DNA from: Oecophyllibacter saccharovorans
Lineage (GTDB): Bacteria; Pseudomonadota; Alphaproteobacteria; Acetobacterales; Acetobacteraceae
Direction of reading: 5' to 3'
Assembly (NCBI RefSeq): GCF_006542375.1
Contig: NZ_CP038143.1
Span: forward strand, 248,001 to 312,000
DNA length: 64,000 nt
Shown: positions 14,670-23,612 of the stretch, in pieces
How the letters are laid out: each line of letters begins with the position of its first letter
Position numbering within the stretch: the stretch's first letter is position 1
Made by a program: the position numbers and the translations under genes
Notes under the pieces: model-generated
The model's input: the letters and a program-made list of their open reading frames with translations, nothing else
The model's database searches: none
Told to the model about the DNA's origin: nothing

Positions 14670-15736
14670 GCTTTCACCCCTCTTCCCCCACCATCTTTCA
14701 GGGTTGTCCCTACCGGCTGGCTGAACACCTGGGGAGAAAGACGCATGAAATGACGCAACCGCTCGGCATAAGCCCAGGGATCCTTGCGCGTCACCTGGGC
14801 GTCAGGCGGCGTGTGGGTCCAGTCATACAGGCGTGTAAGCAGAAATCTCATGGCTGCCCCCTGGCACAGAACCGGCAATGCTGCCCGCTCGGCAGGTTCA
14901 AGAGGACGCAGGCTTTCATAGCCTTCCAGCACCGCAGCGGCTTTTTCCGGGCTGAAGATCACCCGCGCCCCCGGTACAGCGACTGACTGGCGCTCAGCCG
15001 GACCCACTTCCTCGAAGCACCAGGCATTCAGCACGATGGCCAGATCGTAAGCCAGGAAATCTGTGCAGGCGAAATAAAAGTCGATCACGCCAGACAGACG
15101 CCTCGCATCGGCGCCTGAGAGGAAAAAAACATTGTCGGGGAAAAGATCGGCATGGATCTGACCGCGGGGCAGCGCTTCGGGCTTCGGCCAGGCGGGAAGC
15201 AGGCGCGACAAAGCCTGCCCGGCCTCAGCCTGCAGGGTAGAAATTTCCGGGCTCTCCCCCCCTTTTCCGTCACCGCAGGCTTCAAGAAGCACAGGCCAGG
15301 CCTCCGGTCCCAGACGGTTGGCACGCGCCCCCATCCCTTTGCCGGCTTCATGAAGTTCAGCCAGAGCCCGCCCGACTGCCCGGCAGGCCCAGACGTCAGG
15401 ATGTGCTTGGGAACTGCCGGGCAAAAAGCTGACGATCACACCCGGCTTGCCTGCCAGCTGGGACAATGTCCGGCCCGTCCGGTCTGCGATGGGCTGCGGG
15501 CAGCTGAGACCCCGGGCGGACAGCCTGCCCATCAGCTCCAGAAACCAGGGCAGCTCGGCAGGGTCCATGCGGCGTTCGAAAAGCGTCAGGATGAACCGGC
15601 CCCGGGTGGTCTGAAGCAGGAAGTTGCTGTTTTCCACTCCCTCAGCGATTCCCTGGAAGGCGACAAGCTCTCCCAGATCGTAATGGTTCAGAAACTCCCG
15701 GACCTGTTCTGTCGAAAGGGGCGTGTAAACCGCCAC
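14666..15736 (-). CDS. thrB: Homoserine kinase (ThrB type II)
   Basis: Phosphorylates homoserine in threonine synthesis. It belongs to the aminoglycoside-phosphotransferase-like (APH/choline kinase) fold group, not the GHMP group. Seen are the N-terminal EGVENSNFLLQTTRGRFILTLFE, the catalytic-loop IHADLFPDNVFF and the metal-binding VIDFYFA. The 356-residue length is slightly above the usual 320. A GTG start is used, 6 bases after the ispH stop, so ispH-thrB-rnhA form one operon. Confidence 0.93.
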   Translation of the reverse strand: MAVYTPLSTEQVREFLNHYDLGELVAFQGIAEGVENSNFLLQTTRGRFILTLFERRMDPAELPWFLELMGRLSARGLSCPQPIADRTGRTLSQLAGKPGVIVSFLPGSSQAHPDVWACRAVGRALAELHEAGKGMGARANRLGPEAWPVLLEACGDGKGGESPEISTLQAEAGQALSRLLPAWPKPEALPRGQIHADLFPDNVFFLSGADARRLSGVIDFYFACTDFLAYDLAIVLNAWCFEEVGPAERQSVAVPGARVIFSPEKAAAVLEGYESLRPLEPAERAALPVLCQGAAMRFLLTRLYDWTHTPPDAQVTRKDPWAYAERLRHFMRLSPQVFSQPVGTTLKDGGGRGVKA

Positions 15737-15742
15737 GACCGC

Positions 15743-16732
15743 TCAGGTTTCGTCAGAAAGAGGATGCGGCAGGCGGAAATTGATATTTTCCTCTTTGACG
15801 ATTCGTTCCTCGATCTGCAGGTCATAGCGCCGCGACAGAGCTGTGATCATCTCCTGCACCAGGCTTTCGGGCGCGGAGGCGCCTGCACTGATGCCCAGGG
15901 TCTTCACCCCTTCAAGTTCGCTCCAGTCCATATCGGACAGTTTCGGCACCAGCAGGGCCCGCTTGGCGCCCGAGCGCTCGGCAACTTCCCGCAGGCGCTG
16001 GGAATTGGAGGAATTCGGCGCGCCGATCACGATCACGAGGTCGCATTCCGGTGCCAGTTCCTTGACTGCCATCTGACGATTCGTCGTGGCATAGCAGATG
16101 TCCTCGCGCCGCGGGCCCTCGATATTAGGGAAGCGCTGGCGCAGGATCTCGACGATTTCCGCTGTGTCATCCACCGACAACGTGGTCTGGGTGATAAAAG
16201 CGAGCTTATTGGGGTCCTGGGGATCAACCGTGCTCGCTTCACGCGCATCATTGATGAGCGTCACAGCACCTGGGGGAAGCTGGCCCATCGTGCCCACCAC
16301 TTCAGGGTGGCCGGCATGGCCGATCATCAGAATATGCCGCTGATCAGGCCCACCCCCCGCAAAGTGCCGCTCCGCCTCCCGGTGGACCTTGGAGACGAGC
16401 GGGCAGGTGGCATCCAGGTAAAGCAGGTTGCGCCGCCGCGCCTCGGCAGGCACGGATTTGGGCACGCCATGGGCTGAGAAGACGACATGCGCGTCTTCAG
16501 GCACTTCGTCCAGCTCCTCGACGAAGATGGCGCCCTTGGCTTCCAACCCTTCAACAACGGTCCGGTTATGAACGATCTCATGGCGCACATAGACAGGCGC
16601 GCCGTAGCGGCGCAGGGCTTCTTCCACCACACGGATGGCACGGTCAACGCCGGCACAGAAGCCGCGCGGCCCCGCCAGCAGCAGGCGCAAGGGGGCTTTC
16701 TGATCGGAAGGAAGTTCAGGAAAAGGCATCAT
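15743..16732 (-). CDS. ispH: 4-hydroxy-3-methylbut-2-enyl diphosphate reductase
   Basis: Last enzyme of the non-mevalonate isoprenoid pathway, a [4Fe-4S] protein making IPP and DMAPP. The three cluster Cys are present in [12 protein letters not shown] (Cys26), [12 protein letters not shown] and [11 protein letters not shown], along with the family phrases [30 protein letters not shown] and the PNSSNSQRL motif. The 329-residue length is typical. GGAG lies 7 bases before the first of two adjacent ATG codons. It works with ispA and dxs further along this window. Confidence 0.96.
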   Translation of the reverse strand: MMPFPELPSDQKAPLRLLLAGPRGFCAGVDRAIRVVEEALRRYGAPVYVRHEIVHNRTVVEGLEAKGAIFVEELDEVPEDAHVVFSAHGVPKSVPAEARRRNLLYLDATCPLVSKVHREAERHFAGGGPDQRHILMIGHAGHPEVVGTMGQLPPGAVTLINDAREASTVDPQDPNKLAFITQTTLSVDDTAEIVEILRQRFPNIEGPRREDICYATTNRQMAVKELAPECDLVIVIGAPNSSNSQRLREVAERSGAKRALLVPKLSDMDWSELEGVKTLGISAGASAPESLVQEMITALSRRYDLQIEERIVKEENINFRLPHPLSDET

Positions 16733-17047
16733 GTTTTCTGCTCCGGGGCAGCAGGTGAAAAGGCAGAGCTGGGCTCGGAGGTCAGCACAGGGGACATCTG
16801 AGCGGGCATGGTATTCCCCAGGCAGTCAAAGGTCGATACGATAAGGCGCTCCGGTTGCCACAGGCGCTGATGCCGCACAGCCAGCCAGGCTCCGGAAACG
16901 CGCAAATAAGAGGGGCAGGAATACGGCTTTGACACCGTCCCTGCCGCGCTTATAGGGAGAGAGGGGCTCTTCCCGCAATGTCTGCCCGTCACCCACCAGC
17001 TGTTTCGCGCTCAGACAGCCGGTCCTCATGTGGAGTTACCAGCGCCG
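16733..17047. other. Intergenic region between divergent ispH and lipoprotein genes
   Basis: About 315 bases without a convincing gene. It should contain the outward promoters of ispH and of the lipoprotein gene at 17048, but no clear -35/-10 pair or hairpin was recognised. Confidence 0.4.
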
Positions 17048-17725
17048 ATGCCCAGAACCGGTCAGCCCGTGTCGTCCCTTTCCACTCCCTTCTCTCGCCG
17101 CGCTTGCGGTGACCAGGCGAATGGGAGACTGCGCACAACCAGGCTGGCCCTGACGCTGGGGGGTCTGGTCCTTACAGGTCTGCTCGGTGGATGTGCCGAT
17201 GAAAACCAGGTGACGAGCGTCAAGTTCGCACCGGCCTGCCCCACAATCGAAGTGCCGGGTGTAGCTGCAGACCGCAATCTCTATGACGGGCAGGGCCTGG
17301 ATGTGGCGCATCTGGTCAGCCAGACGCAGATCGTCAACGTGCACGGCGATTGCGACAAGGGCGGTCAGGATTCGAGCCATCGCCCTCTGACGCGGGTGCG
17401 GGTCAGCGTGGACCTGCATCTGGAGCGCGGTCCCGCTGCTACCCAGAACAGAATCACCGTCCCCTATTTCATTGCGATCACCCGCAACGGTGCCATCGTG
17501 GACAAAAAGGTTTTTGAGGACACTTTCCCGCTCACAGCGCACAAGCCTTCTGAAACCGTCAGCACCCCCCTGCGACTGATTGATCTGCCCTCCGGCAGCA
17601 ATGCGCATTACAGCCCCTATACCCTGGAAGCCGGGCTGCAGCTGACCCATGGCGAGCTGGACTATAATTACAGCCATCTCCTGCCGGCCAAATTCATCAA
17701 CACGACTCCGGAATCAACGCGCTGA
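17048..17725 (+). CDS. Putative lipoprotein of unknown function
   Basis: A lipoprotein-type signal is clear: a basic n-region, the hydrophobic run LALTLGGLVLTGLLGG and the Cys of GGCADENQ. The mature part is about 175 residues, soluble and beta-rich in appearance, with two further Cys pairs possible (FAPACPTIEV, NVHGDCDKGG). No named family was recognised. The ATG at 17048 is preferred because GGAG lies 12 bases upstream; a GTG at 17030 would extend it by six residues. The following gene is convergent. Confidence 0.75.
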   Translation: MPRTGQPVSSLSTPFSRRACGDQANGRLRTTRLALTLGGLVLTGLLGGCADENQVTSVKFAPACPTIEVPGVAADRNLYDGQGLDVAHLVSQTQIVNVHGDCDKGGQDSSHRPLTRVRVSVDLHLERGPAATQNRITVPYFIAITRNGAIVDKKVFEDTFPLTAHKPSETVSTPLRLIDLPSGSNAHYSPYTLEAGLQLTHGELDYNYSHLLPAKFINTTPESTR

Positions 17726-17744
17726 GGCCAGCCGGCCTTCTCTG

Positions 17745-18860
17745 TCAGGCGGGGGTCAGGGAGCGCCAGGGGTATTCCCCCTCCTTCAGCAGCCCCAGCG
17801 TGAAACGGATGAGATAATCCGCCACGCGCCGTTCATTGAACAGGCGGCCGTATTTTTCCCAGCCGGCCCCGGCAACGCGCTGGCGTTCGGCAGGATGGGC
17901 GCGGTAGCGGGTCAGCAGGTCCGCCAATTCCTCGAGAGAGGAGAAAAACGCCATTTCCCCCTCTGAAAACAGAGTCTGATAAGCCGTGCTGCGTTCCATG
18001 AACACCAGCTGGCCATTGCCGATCATGTGGGCCAGACGGTCAGAACTGTAGAGAAAGGCATCAGAACGCCGGCTGGCATTGAGCCCCATGGCGGCAGTTG
18101 CAAGCAGTTGCGCATAGTCAGCGCCCCGGCGGTAAGGCTGTCCGCGCACGCCTGCACAGTTCAGGCGGAAATCACCAGGTAACCGCGCCAACAGATGGGT
18201 CAGGAAACTTTCCATGTCCCACCACTGCCCGCAGATCAACCGCTTGTCGCTGCCCTGCCCGCAGGCATAGAAGAGATCGGCCTCAAGCTTTTCCTGAAGA
18301 AAGTTGCGACTACGTTCGACGGAAAAATCCACCGGGTTGGGCAGAAAGCCAACAGCCCCGCGTGGCCCGACGATCCGGCGCAGAATCGGCCCAGCCGTCG
18401 TGGCGAAACTAGCGTCAACCACCTGGTGGCGTGCGGCAAAATCACGCCGGTTATCGGGCACGAACAAAGCATCGACATTCCATTGCGCGCTTGCCATTCC
18501 GGGATGGCGGCTGCGAATGCGTGCAATGGTCTCAGGCGGAATCATGTAACCGTGACCGAGCAGAAGCACATCCGGACGTGCTGAAGCCACAAAGGCTTCA
18601 AGCCCGCGGCACAAAGCACGTCTTCCCAGCCAGCGGCTTCCGCACCAGCCGCCTGCCCGCGCTACGTCCCGGTAGGAAATGTCGATCACCTGATGGCCGT
18701 TGCGCACCAGGCCGTTGCTCAGCTTGCCACCTGTCCCGAACTGGCTGGGTGTCGTTTTCTTGAGGCTGAAGAAAAAATCACTGACATGAACGATCTTGAG
18801 AGGCTGCCCCTGCCAGGGAGGCGGCAGCCCGTCCTGCGCGTTCTTCAGTCCCGCCACCAT
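17745..18860 (-). CDS. Glycosyltransferase, CgeB-like
   Basis: A 371-residue GT-B type protein similar to the CgeB/glycosyltransferase group 1 family. It starts with a Rossmann-like strand (LKIVHVSDFFF) and has the C-terminal donor-site pattern ALMGLNASRRSDAFLYSSDRLAHMIGNG (here AAMGLNASRRSDAFLYS), then LVFMERSTAYQTLFSEGEMAFFSSLEELADLL, where CgeB-type enzymes detect the tip of damaged or pointed sugar targets. The acceptor is unknown; cell-surface polysaccharide is the usual setting. It overlaps the upstream coiled-coil gene by 16 bases and is probably co-translated with it. Confidence 0.75.
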   Translation of the reverse strand: MVAGLKNAQDGLPPPWQGQPLKIVHVSDFFFSLKKTTPSQFGTGGKLSNGLVRNGHQVIDISYRDVARAGGWCGSRWLGRRALCRGLEAFVASARPDVLLLGHGYMIPPETIARIRSRHPGMASAQWNVDALFVPDNRRDFAARHQVVDASFATTAGPILRRIVGPRGAVGFLPNPVDFSVERSRNFLQEKLEADLFYACGQGSDKRLICGQWWDMESFLTHLLARLPGDFRLNCAGVRGQPYRRGADYAQLLATAAMGLNASRRSDAFLYSSDRLAHMIGNGQLVFMERSTAYQTLFSEGEMAFFSSLEELADLLTRYRAHPAERQRVAGAGWEKYGRLFNERRVADYLIRFTLGLLKEGEYPWRSLTPA

Positions 18861-19525
18861 TGGACCGGCTGGGGTTCGTCCTCCACCACGATCTCGTCAA
18901 AAACGAGCGAGGAATCCTCAACCGCCTTTTCCGCCTGCGCCGCCCCTTCTTGTCCCTCAAACATGTGGGCGGCTTTCGGAGGCCGGCCCACCGGACGGCG
19001 GATAGGGGTCTTCTGGGCTTTCAGAACCAGGATTTCCTGCTCTCTGAGCGCCAGCTTCTCCGTCAGTTCTTTGACTTCCATCTGCAGGTGGCCCATGCCC
19101 GTTTCCAGGCTGCGCAGACGTGATTGCAGGTTGGCGATCTCGACTTCCCCGTCATGGCTGCGGCGCTGCTCCCGGCGCAGGGCCTGGCGCAAGCGCTCAG
19201 TCTCACCCTGTTCTTCACTCGCAGCCGGCGTGCGAGAAGGAGCTGGTCGACTGGCAGAACCATTGCGTGCACCGCGACTCAGCGCCTGGTGCTCGACCAC
19301 CACCTGCCCCTCACCCACGAAACGCCGCCGGCGCTGAGGAGAAGTGGGCAGGCTCGGGGGCGAAACGGTTCTGCCTCCGCTCGGACGCGATACGGGTGCA
19401 GGCGTTGCTGAAACCCGGGCCGGACGGCCAGATGGCATTTCATCCCCCGCCCGGCCGGAGCCCAGACGCTCCAGGGCCTGCCGCATCGATTCTTCGGTAA
19501 GCTGCGTATCTTCAGCCATTTTCAT
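18845..19525 (-). CDS. Coiled-coil protein of unknown function
   Basis: 226 residues with no recognised family. Residues 1-100 are Pro/Ser/Arg-rich and probably disordered. Residues about 105-170 form a heptad-patterned coiled coil (TERLRQALRREQRRSHDGEV, GHLQMEVKELTEKLALREQE). A basic patch PIRRPVGRPPK resembles an AT-hook-like GRP motif. The end is acidic, then EPQPVQWWRD. No signal peptide, so cytoplasmic. It overlaps the glycosyltransferase gene, which suggests a shared job, perhaps as a scaffold. An alternative ATG two codons later is equally possible. Confidence 0.65.
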   Translation of the reverse strand: MKMAEDTQLTEESMRQALERLGSGRAGDEMPSGRPARVSATPAPVSRPSGGRTVSPPSLPTSPQRRRRFVGEGQVVVEHQALSRGARNGSASRPAPSRTPAASEEQGETERLRQALRREQRRSHDGEVEIANLQSRLRSLETGMGHLQMEVKELTEKLALREQEILVLKAQKTPIRRPVGRPPKAAHMFEGQEGAAQAEKAVEDSSLVFDEIVVEDEPQPVQWWRD

Positions 19526-19824
19526 CTTTTATTGTATCTTTTGACTTATGGAGGGGCTGACTTAGCAAGCTCTGGGCTTGCCGGGCCGGCGTTACTGTCG
19601 GGGTATAATCACTTCCAGGTTCTGTCCTGATCTTTCCTGATTCCAGATTATGGGAATATCCCTGACAAACAGGCAGCAGAAGCATTCTGGCCGACGCGAA
19701 CAGCCGAATCCTTCACTGTCGCCTTAAGCAGATTTCTGGAAATGGAAGGCGTCAGACAGATCACTTCTGTGAAGACGTGACTTAATCTAAAGCAATTTCG
19801 CCCTGCTGTCACGCCTTCAGCTTT
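19526..19824. other. Intergenic region, about 300 bases
   Basis: No gene seen. A good -10 match TATAAT at 19607 on the plus strand lacks a well-spaced -35 and no plus-strand gene follows closely. The minus-strand promoter of the coiled-coil gene should be here. Confidence 0.3.
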
Positions 19825-20583
19825 CTAGTGCCTGCACCCTTCCCCCAAAGCGCCCTGAATGGCTTGAGCGGTCGTGGCGTAGGTCGTCTGCAGCTGCATC
19901 ATCTGCGTCGCCACGCCCTTGAGCGGCTCATTTGCGCTGATTTCTTTCTTCAGAACGGCCTGTAGTGAGGCCGGTATGGGTTGCCTGAGCTGGCGTATCA
20001 GAAAACGATCATAAGACAGGCCGTAGAGCCCTTGGGCTCTCTTGAGCAGGGCCGCTCCCCCAGAAGACAGATCAGTGCTCAGCTTCAGGTCGGCCGAGCG
20101 CGCCAGAGCAGTGGTCTTGTCCTGCAGAGCCTGGTAACCCTTGGCAACATTCTTGCCCAGATCCTGCATAACCGAACTGTTGCTGTGGGTAGTAGCCAGG
20201 CTTGCAATCGCAATAAGCAGGCGTTCCCGCTGATCCATGGTCTGCAAGGTCAGAACATCTGAGACGGTCAGCATGATCTGGCCAGGCGGCCCGTAACCCG
20301 GCAGGGGTGGTGCGGGCGGGGGTGGCGGTGTTGAGCAGGCGCCAAGCATACCCAGGGCCAGTCCCATTCCGCTGATCGTTGCGAGACGGGCCGGGCGCTT
20401 AGCTGGAAAGGTGCCGGCAAGCAGGAACGGCCGTTGTCCCTCCAACAACGGGGAGTGGAAATCAGCCTGCAAGTTGCGCTGCCAGCAAAAAAGGAATTTC
20501 CAAAGCCCGTCCGTTCCCGAAGATTTATCTTGCCTCAATCTCTCGTTCCTCAATTTCCGCAGGCGCAGGGCTTGGATTCCCAT
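19825..20583 (-). CDS. Putative lipoprotein, DUF4142-like
   Basis: The certain part begins at a lipoprotein signal, KRPARLATISGMGLALGMLGACSTPPPPP read in two pieces: basic KRPAR, then hydrophobic up to the Cys of LGACS. The mature part is helical, with LTLQTMDQRERLLIAIASLA, SSVMQDLGKNVAKGYQALQD and VLKKEISANEPLKGVATQM, a pattern like the DUF4142/ferritin-like periplasmic family. The start is uncertain: the ATG at 20583 gives 72 residues before MGLALG, most of which do not look like protein, whereas the ATG at 20367 gives a signal without basic residues. No Cys or metal ligands suggest catalysis. Confidence 0.6.
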   Translation of the reverse strand: MGIQALRLRKLRNERLRQDKSSGTDGLWKFLFCWQRNLQADFHSPLLEGQRPFLLAGTFPAKRPARLATISGMGLALGMLGACSTPPPPPAPPLPGYGPPGQIMLTVSDVLTLQTMDQRERLLIAIASLATTHSNSSVMQDLGKNVAKGYQALQDKTTALARSADLKLSTDLSSGGAALLKRAQGLYGLSYDRFLIRQLRQPIPASLQAVLKKEISANEPLKGVATQMMQLQTTYATTAQAIQGALGEGCRH

Positions 20584-20616
20584 TCACCTGGCTTCCCTTC
20601 AATGGAGTTCCATCCT

Positions 20617-21108
20617 ATGTCTCCCCACCTGTCGCAGGCGCTGACAGCCCCTTCCCGACCTAACGTAATCCATAGCATCCTGCGAGGCAGTTTCATATTC
20701 GGTGCCCTTCTGAGCGCAGGCGGTCTCATATCCGCAGCTCTGGCTGCCCATCTGCCCGCACATTTTTTCGTGCCGGCCGTTCCTCCCTCTCTTCCCGACG
20801 GACGGCACATGCTGGCCACGGCTGCCGGAATGGCGCAATGGCAGGGCGCAGCTCTCTGCCTGCTGGCCCTGGCTGCTTCGCGACTGCGGCCGCTGCCTGC
20901 TCTTTGCGCCCTTATCGGCATGGGAGGCGGTGCGCTGATGTTCTGTGGAACCGTCACCCTGCGCGCCTTCGCCCTTCCATGCGTGCCCCTGCTGGCCCCG
21001 GTCGGCGGAATGGGACTGATTCTCTCCTGGATTCTCCTGGGTTTTGCGTTTCCAGGACGAAAGCAATGGCTCGATTCGCAAAATGCACAGGAACAGAAAA
21101 AGCTTTAG
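20617..21108 (+). CDS. DUF423 membrane protein (YgdD-like)
   Basis: Small inner-membrane protein with about four hydrophobic segments (FIFGALLSAGGLISAALAAH, GAALCLLALAA, ALCALIGMGGGALMFCGTV, GGMGLILSWILLGFA) and the conserved early GA...A...AAH arrangement of DUF423. Function of the family is unknown. The ATG at 20617 is chosen because GGAG lies 9 bases upstream; the frame is open further 5' but that part is not membrane-like. It is divergent from the lipoprotein gene. Confidence 0.8.
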   Translation: MSPHLSQALTAPSRPNVIHSILRGSFIFGALLSAGGLISAALAAHLPAHFFVPAVPPSLPDGRHMLATAAGMAQWQGAALCLLALAASRLRPLPALCALIGMGGGALMFCGTVTLRAFALPCVPLLAPVGGMGLILSWILLGFAFPGRKQWLDSQNAQEQKKL

Positions 21109-21163
21109 CTTTCAGCCAGGCATGCGACCTGCCGGAAAAACCCTGCACGGCCGTTCCTCAGGC

Positions 21164-21559
21164 TTAAGCCCGGGCATTTCCGTTATCAGTTTGATGCTTC
21201 CTGCGCCGCAGCAACCCAATGATCCAGAGAGCCAACAGCTGCACGGAAAGCGCAAACCCGAAACAGACCAGCACCATGACGATGAGAAGAATCTGCTCGC
21301 GTCCGATCTCGCTCTGTACATGCAGCCAGCCATAAAGCCGGGGCCAGATCGGGGCAGCCAGAATGACATGCATGGCCCGGCCGGCGGGAGGCCAGAAACG
21401 AACCAGAGCCAGCAGCCCGACAGTCATCCCCACCAGACAGGCCGTGCGCCCCAGGGTCGCAGCGATGCTTATCGGCGCTGCCGGAGAGGCCTCTGGTGGC
21501 CCCTGCCTGTCGCCATCCTGGTCTGCAACGCGCAGGTTCCGGTCCTCTTCAGCAGCCAT
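21164..21559 (-). CDS. Small membrane protein of unknown function
   Basis: 131 residues with a hydrophilic N-terminus of about 35 residues and two or three membrane segments (TACLVGMTVGLLALVRFW, ILLIVMVLVCFGFALSVQLL, ALWIIGLL) ending in LLRRRKHQ. The start at 21559 is fixed by AAGGAGG seven bases ahead of the ATG. It is convergent with the DUF423 gene. No family recognised. Confidence 0.65.
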   Translation of the reverse strand: MAAEEDRNLRVADQDGDRQGPPEASPAAPISIAATLGRTACLVGMTVGLLALVRFWPPAGRAMHVILAAPIWPRLYGWLHVQSEIGREQILLIVMVLVCFGFALSVQLLALWIIGLLRRRKHQTDNGNARA

Positions 21560-21621
21560 ATACCCTCCTCCTTGTCCTGCGACAGTCACTCACGATAAGC
21601 TGTTTTCCTTTCGCTCTTATC

Positions 21622-22320
21622 ATGAAAAGCCCCTTTCCCGACATGGTCACCTCCCTGATGAAGCATTTCGAAAACAGCAGGACTACCTCCACCCTGCCAG
21701 CTGCAACTCTCTTCAGCCTGGGGCTGAGCGCTTTCATGATCGTCAGCTCGACACACGCCCAGACACCTCAATCCTCCACGCCCGCTATTGCAGCGCTTCC
21801 CGCTGCATCCGGTGGGGCAAAGCCTGCCAGTCAGGCAACGCAGGCAACAAAGATTCCCGGTGACGCGGATGCCAAGCTGCTTCCTCCCGCGCCTGCACCT
21901 CATCTGGCTGAAACCACCGTTGCGCCCGAGCCCACGCCTTACCCGGCAGCTGATCTGGCCCCCATTCAGGTCAGGGAAGCCTTCATGACCGCTGCCAGGA
22001 CGCATCGGCGCGTTCTGCTGGTTTTCGGCGCCAACTGGTGCCCGGACTGTCGCATCCTTGCAGGCATTTTTTCCCTGCCTGACGTTGCGCTCTGGCTTGA
22101 AAAGAATTTCGTTGTCGTGCCGGTCAATGTTGAACGCCTGCAGACCAATCTGGATCTTGCCCGCCGTTACGGCGTGAAAGTCACGGCCATTCCGACGGTT
22201 CTGGTACTGACCCCCCAGGGGCGGCTGCTCAACCCTGATACAGCAGAAAGCCTTGGAAATGCGCGGCGCATGTCACCACAGGCCGTGGTTGACCTGATTG
22301 CCGAATGGGCGCGGCACTGA
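21622..22320 (+). CDS. Thioredoxin-family protein, exported
   Basis: An N-terminal hydrophobic signal (LFSLGLSAFMIVSSTHAQ) leads into a Pro/Ala-rich linker and then a thioredoxin fold with the active site ANWCPDCRILAG (CPDC), a following helix, and the cis-Pro loop KVTAIPTVLVLTPQG. This fits a periplasmic thiol reductase or DUF255/thioredoxin-7 type protein. The partner is unknown. The ATG at 21622 has no clear ribosome site; an ATG at 21643 is an alternative. Confidence 0.8.
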   Translation: MKSPFPDMVTSLMKHFENSRTTSTLPAATLFSLGLSAFMIVSSTHAQTPQSSTPAIAALPAASGGAKPASQATQATKIPGDADAKLLPPAPAPHLAETTVAPEPTPYPAADLAPIQVREAFMTAARTHRRVLLVFGANWCPDCRILAGIFSLPDVALWLEKNFVVVPVNVERLQTNLDLARRYGVKVTAIPTVLVLTPQGRLLNPDTAESLGNARRMSPQAVVDLIAEWARH

Positions 22321-22361
22321 CTTTAAGCTGGAGCCCTTAGAGCGGCAGAGCTCAGTTGCGC

Positions 22362-23612
22362 TCAGCTGAGTGAGGCCACGAAATTCGCCAGTCGGTCGCA
22401 GCCTTCCTGCAGGTCTTCATCTGAAGCCGCGAAAGACAGCCGCAGATGCGGCCCCAGCCCGAAAGCGCTTCCCGGCACCGTGGCCAGCCACGCTTCTTCC
22501 AGCAACGCTTCAGCGAAATCCTCGTCGTTTTGCAGCTTGCGTCCTGCAGGCGTGGTCTTGCCCATCAGCGCCGCCAGACCGGGATAAGCATAGAAGGCGC
22601 CTTGGGGTAACGCACAGGTAAGACCAGGGATCTGGCGCAGACGCGCCACCACCTGATCACGCCGGCGCTGATAGGTCGCACACATTTTTTTTATGCCGGC
22701 ACTGCCACTGCGAAGCGCCGCCGCCGCCCCGCCCTGCGCCAGCGTGCAGACACCTGAAGTCGCATTGCCCTGCACCTTGAGCATGGCGCTGATCAACGCT
22801 TCAGGCCCGCAGGCAAACCCGACACGCCAGCCGGTCATGGCATAGGCCTTGCTGACGCCATTGACGATAAGCACCCGCTCCGCCAGATCAGGCGCGACCT
22901 GCAGCAGGGAAAGCGTCTGCTGCCCGTCAAAAACGAGATGTTCATAAATCTCGTCACACATCACCATGACATGCGGCGCTTCCCGCAGGACTTCAGCCAG
23001 GGCTTCAAGATCAGCACGTTCCAGAATCGCACCGGTCGGATTGTTGGGGAAATTCAGCACCAGCCAGCGGGTGCGGGGAGTGATGGCCTGGCGGATCTTC
23101 TGCGGATCAGGGCGGAAGCCGTCCTCCTCCCTGCTCGGAACGATAACCGGCCTGCCACCGAACATGCCGGCAATCAGCGGATAACTCACCCAGTACGGCG
23201 CAGGCACGATCACTTCATCACCCTCATTGAGGGTAGCCATGAAGGCATTGAAGATGAGCTGCTTGCCGCCATTGGCCACCATCAATCGCGACAGAGGCAC
23301 CTGCAGACCGTTTTCCTGCCTGAACTTATCCGCCACGGCTTCCAGCAGCGCTTTCTGCCCGGCAAGCGGGGGATAGCCGGTTCTGCCAGCCTCCACCTCT
23401 GCCACGGCACCAGCCAGAGCTTCAGGAGGCGAAGCAAAATCAGGCTGACCCAAAGCCAGAGAGATAACCGGCTTGCCTTCCGCCACCAGTTCACGAGCGC
23501 GTTTGGCCATGGCCAGGGTGGCCGGCACCGGAAGCGCGCGCAACCGATCGGCCGGACGGAAAGCCGTCTTTGCCGGTTCTGGAAGGTCAGCCGCTGGACG
23601 CGCAGAGGTCAC
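22362..23612 (-). CDS. Pyridoxal-phosphate aminotransferase, class I/II (aspartate type)
   Basis: Fold-type I aminotransferase of 416 residues. It shows the substrate-site opening GKPVISLALGQPDF, the PLP-binding FPNNPTGAILER (Asn) and the Schiff-base Lys in VNGVSKAYAMTGWRVGF, plus the C-terminal Arg region HLRLSFAAS. This is the subgroup that includes aspartate/prephenate aminotransferases. It overlaps the stop of an upstream paralogue by four bases, so the two are translated together. The exact amino acid preference cannot be read. Confidence 0.9.
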   Translation of the reverse strand: MTSARPAADLPEPAKTAFRPADRLRALPVPATLAMAKRARELVAEGKPVISLALGQPDFASPPEALAGAVAEVEAGRTGYPPLAGQKALLEAVADKFRQENGLQVPLSRLMVANGGKQLIFNAFMATLNEGDEVIVPAPYWVSYPLIAGMFGGRPVIVPSREEDGFRPDPQKIRQAITPRTRWLVLNFPNNPTGAILERADLEALAEVLREAPHVMVMCDEIYEHLVFDGQQTLSLLQVAPDLAERVLIVNGVSKAYAMTGWRVGFACGPEALISAMLKVQGNATSGVCTLAQGGAAAALRSGSAGIKKMCATYQRRRDQVVARLRQIPGLTCALPQGAFYAYPGLAALMGKTTPAGRKLQNDEDFAEALLEEAWLATVPGSAFGLGPHLRLSFAASDEDLQEGCDRLANFVASLS

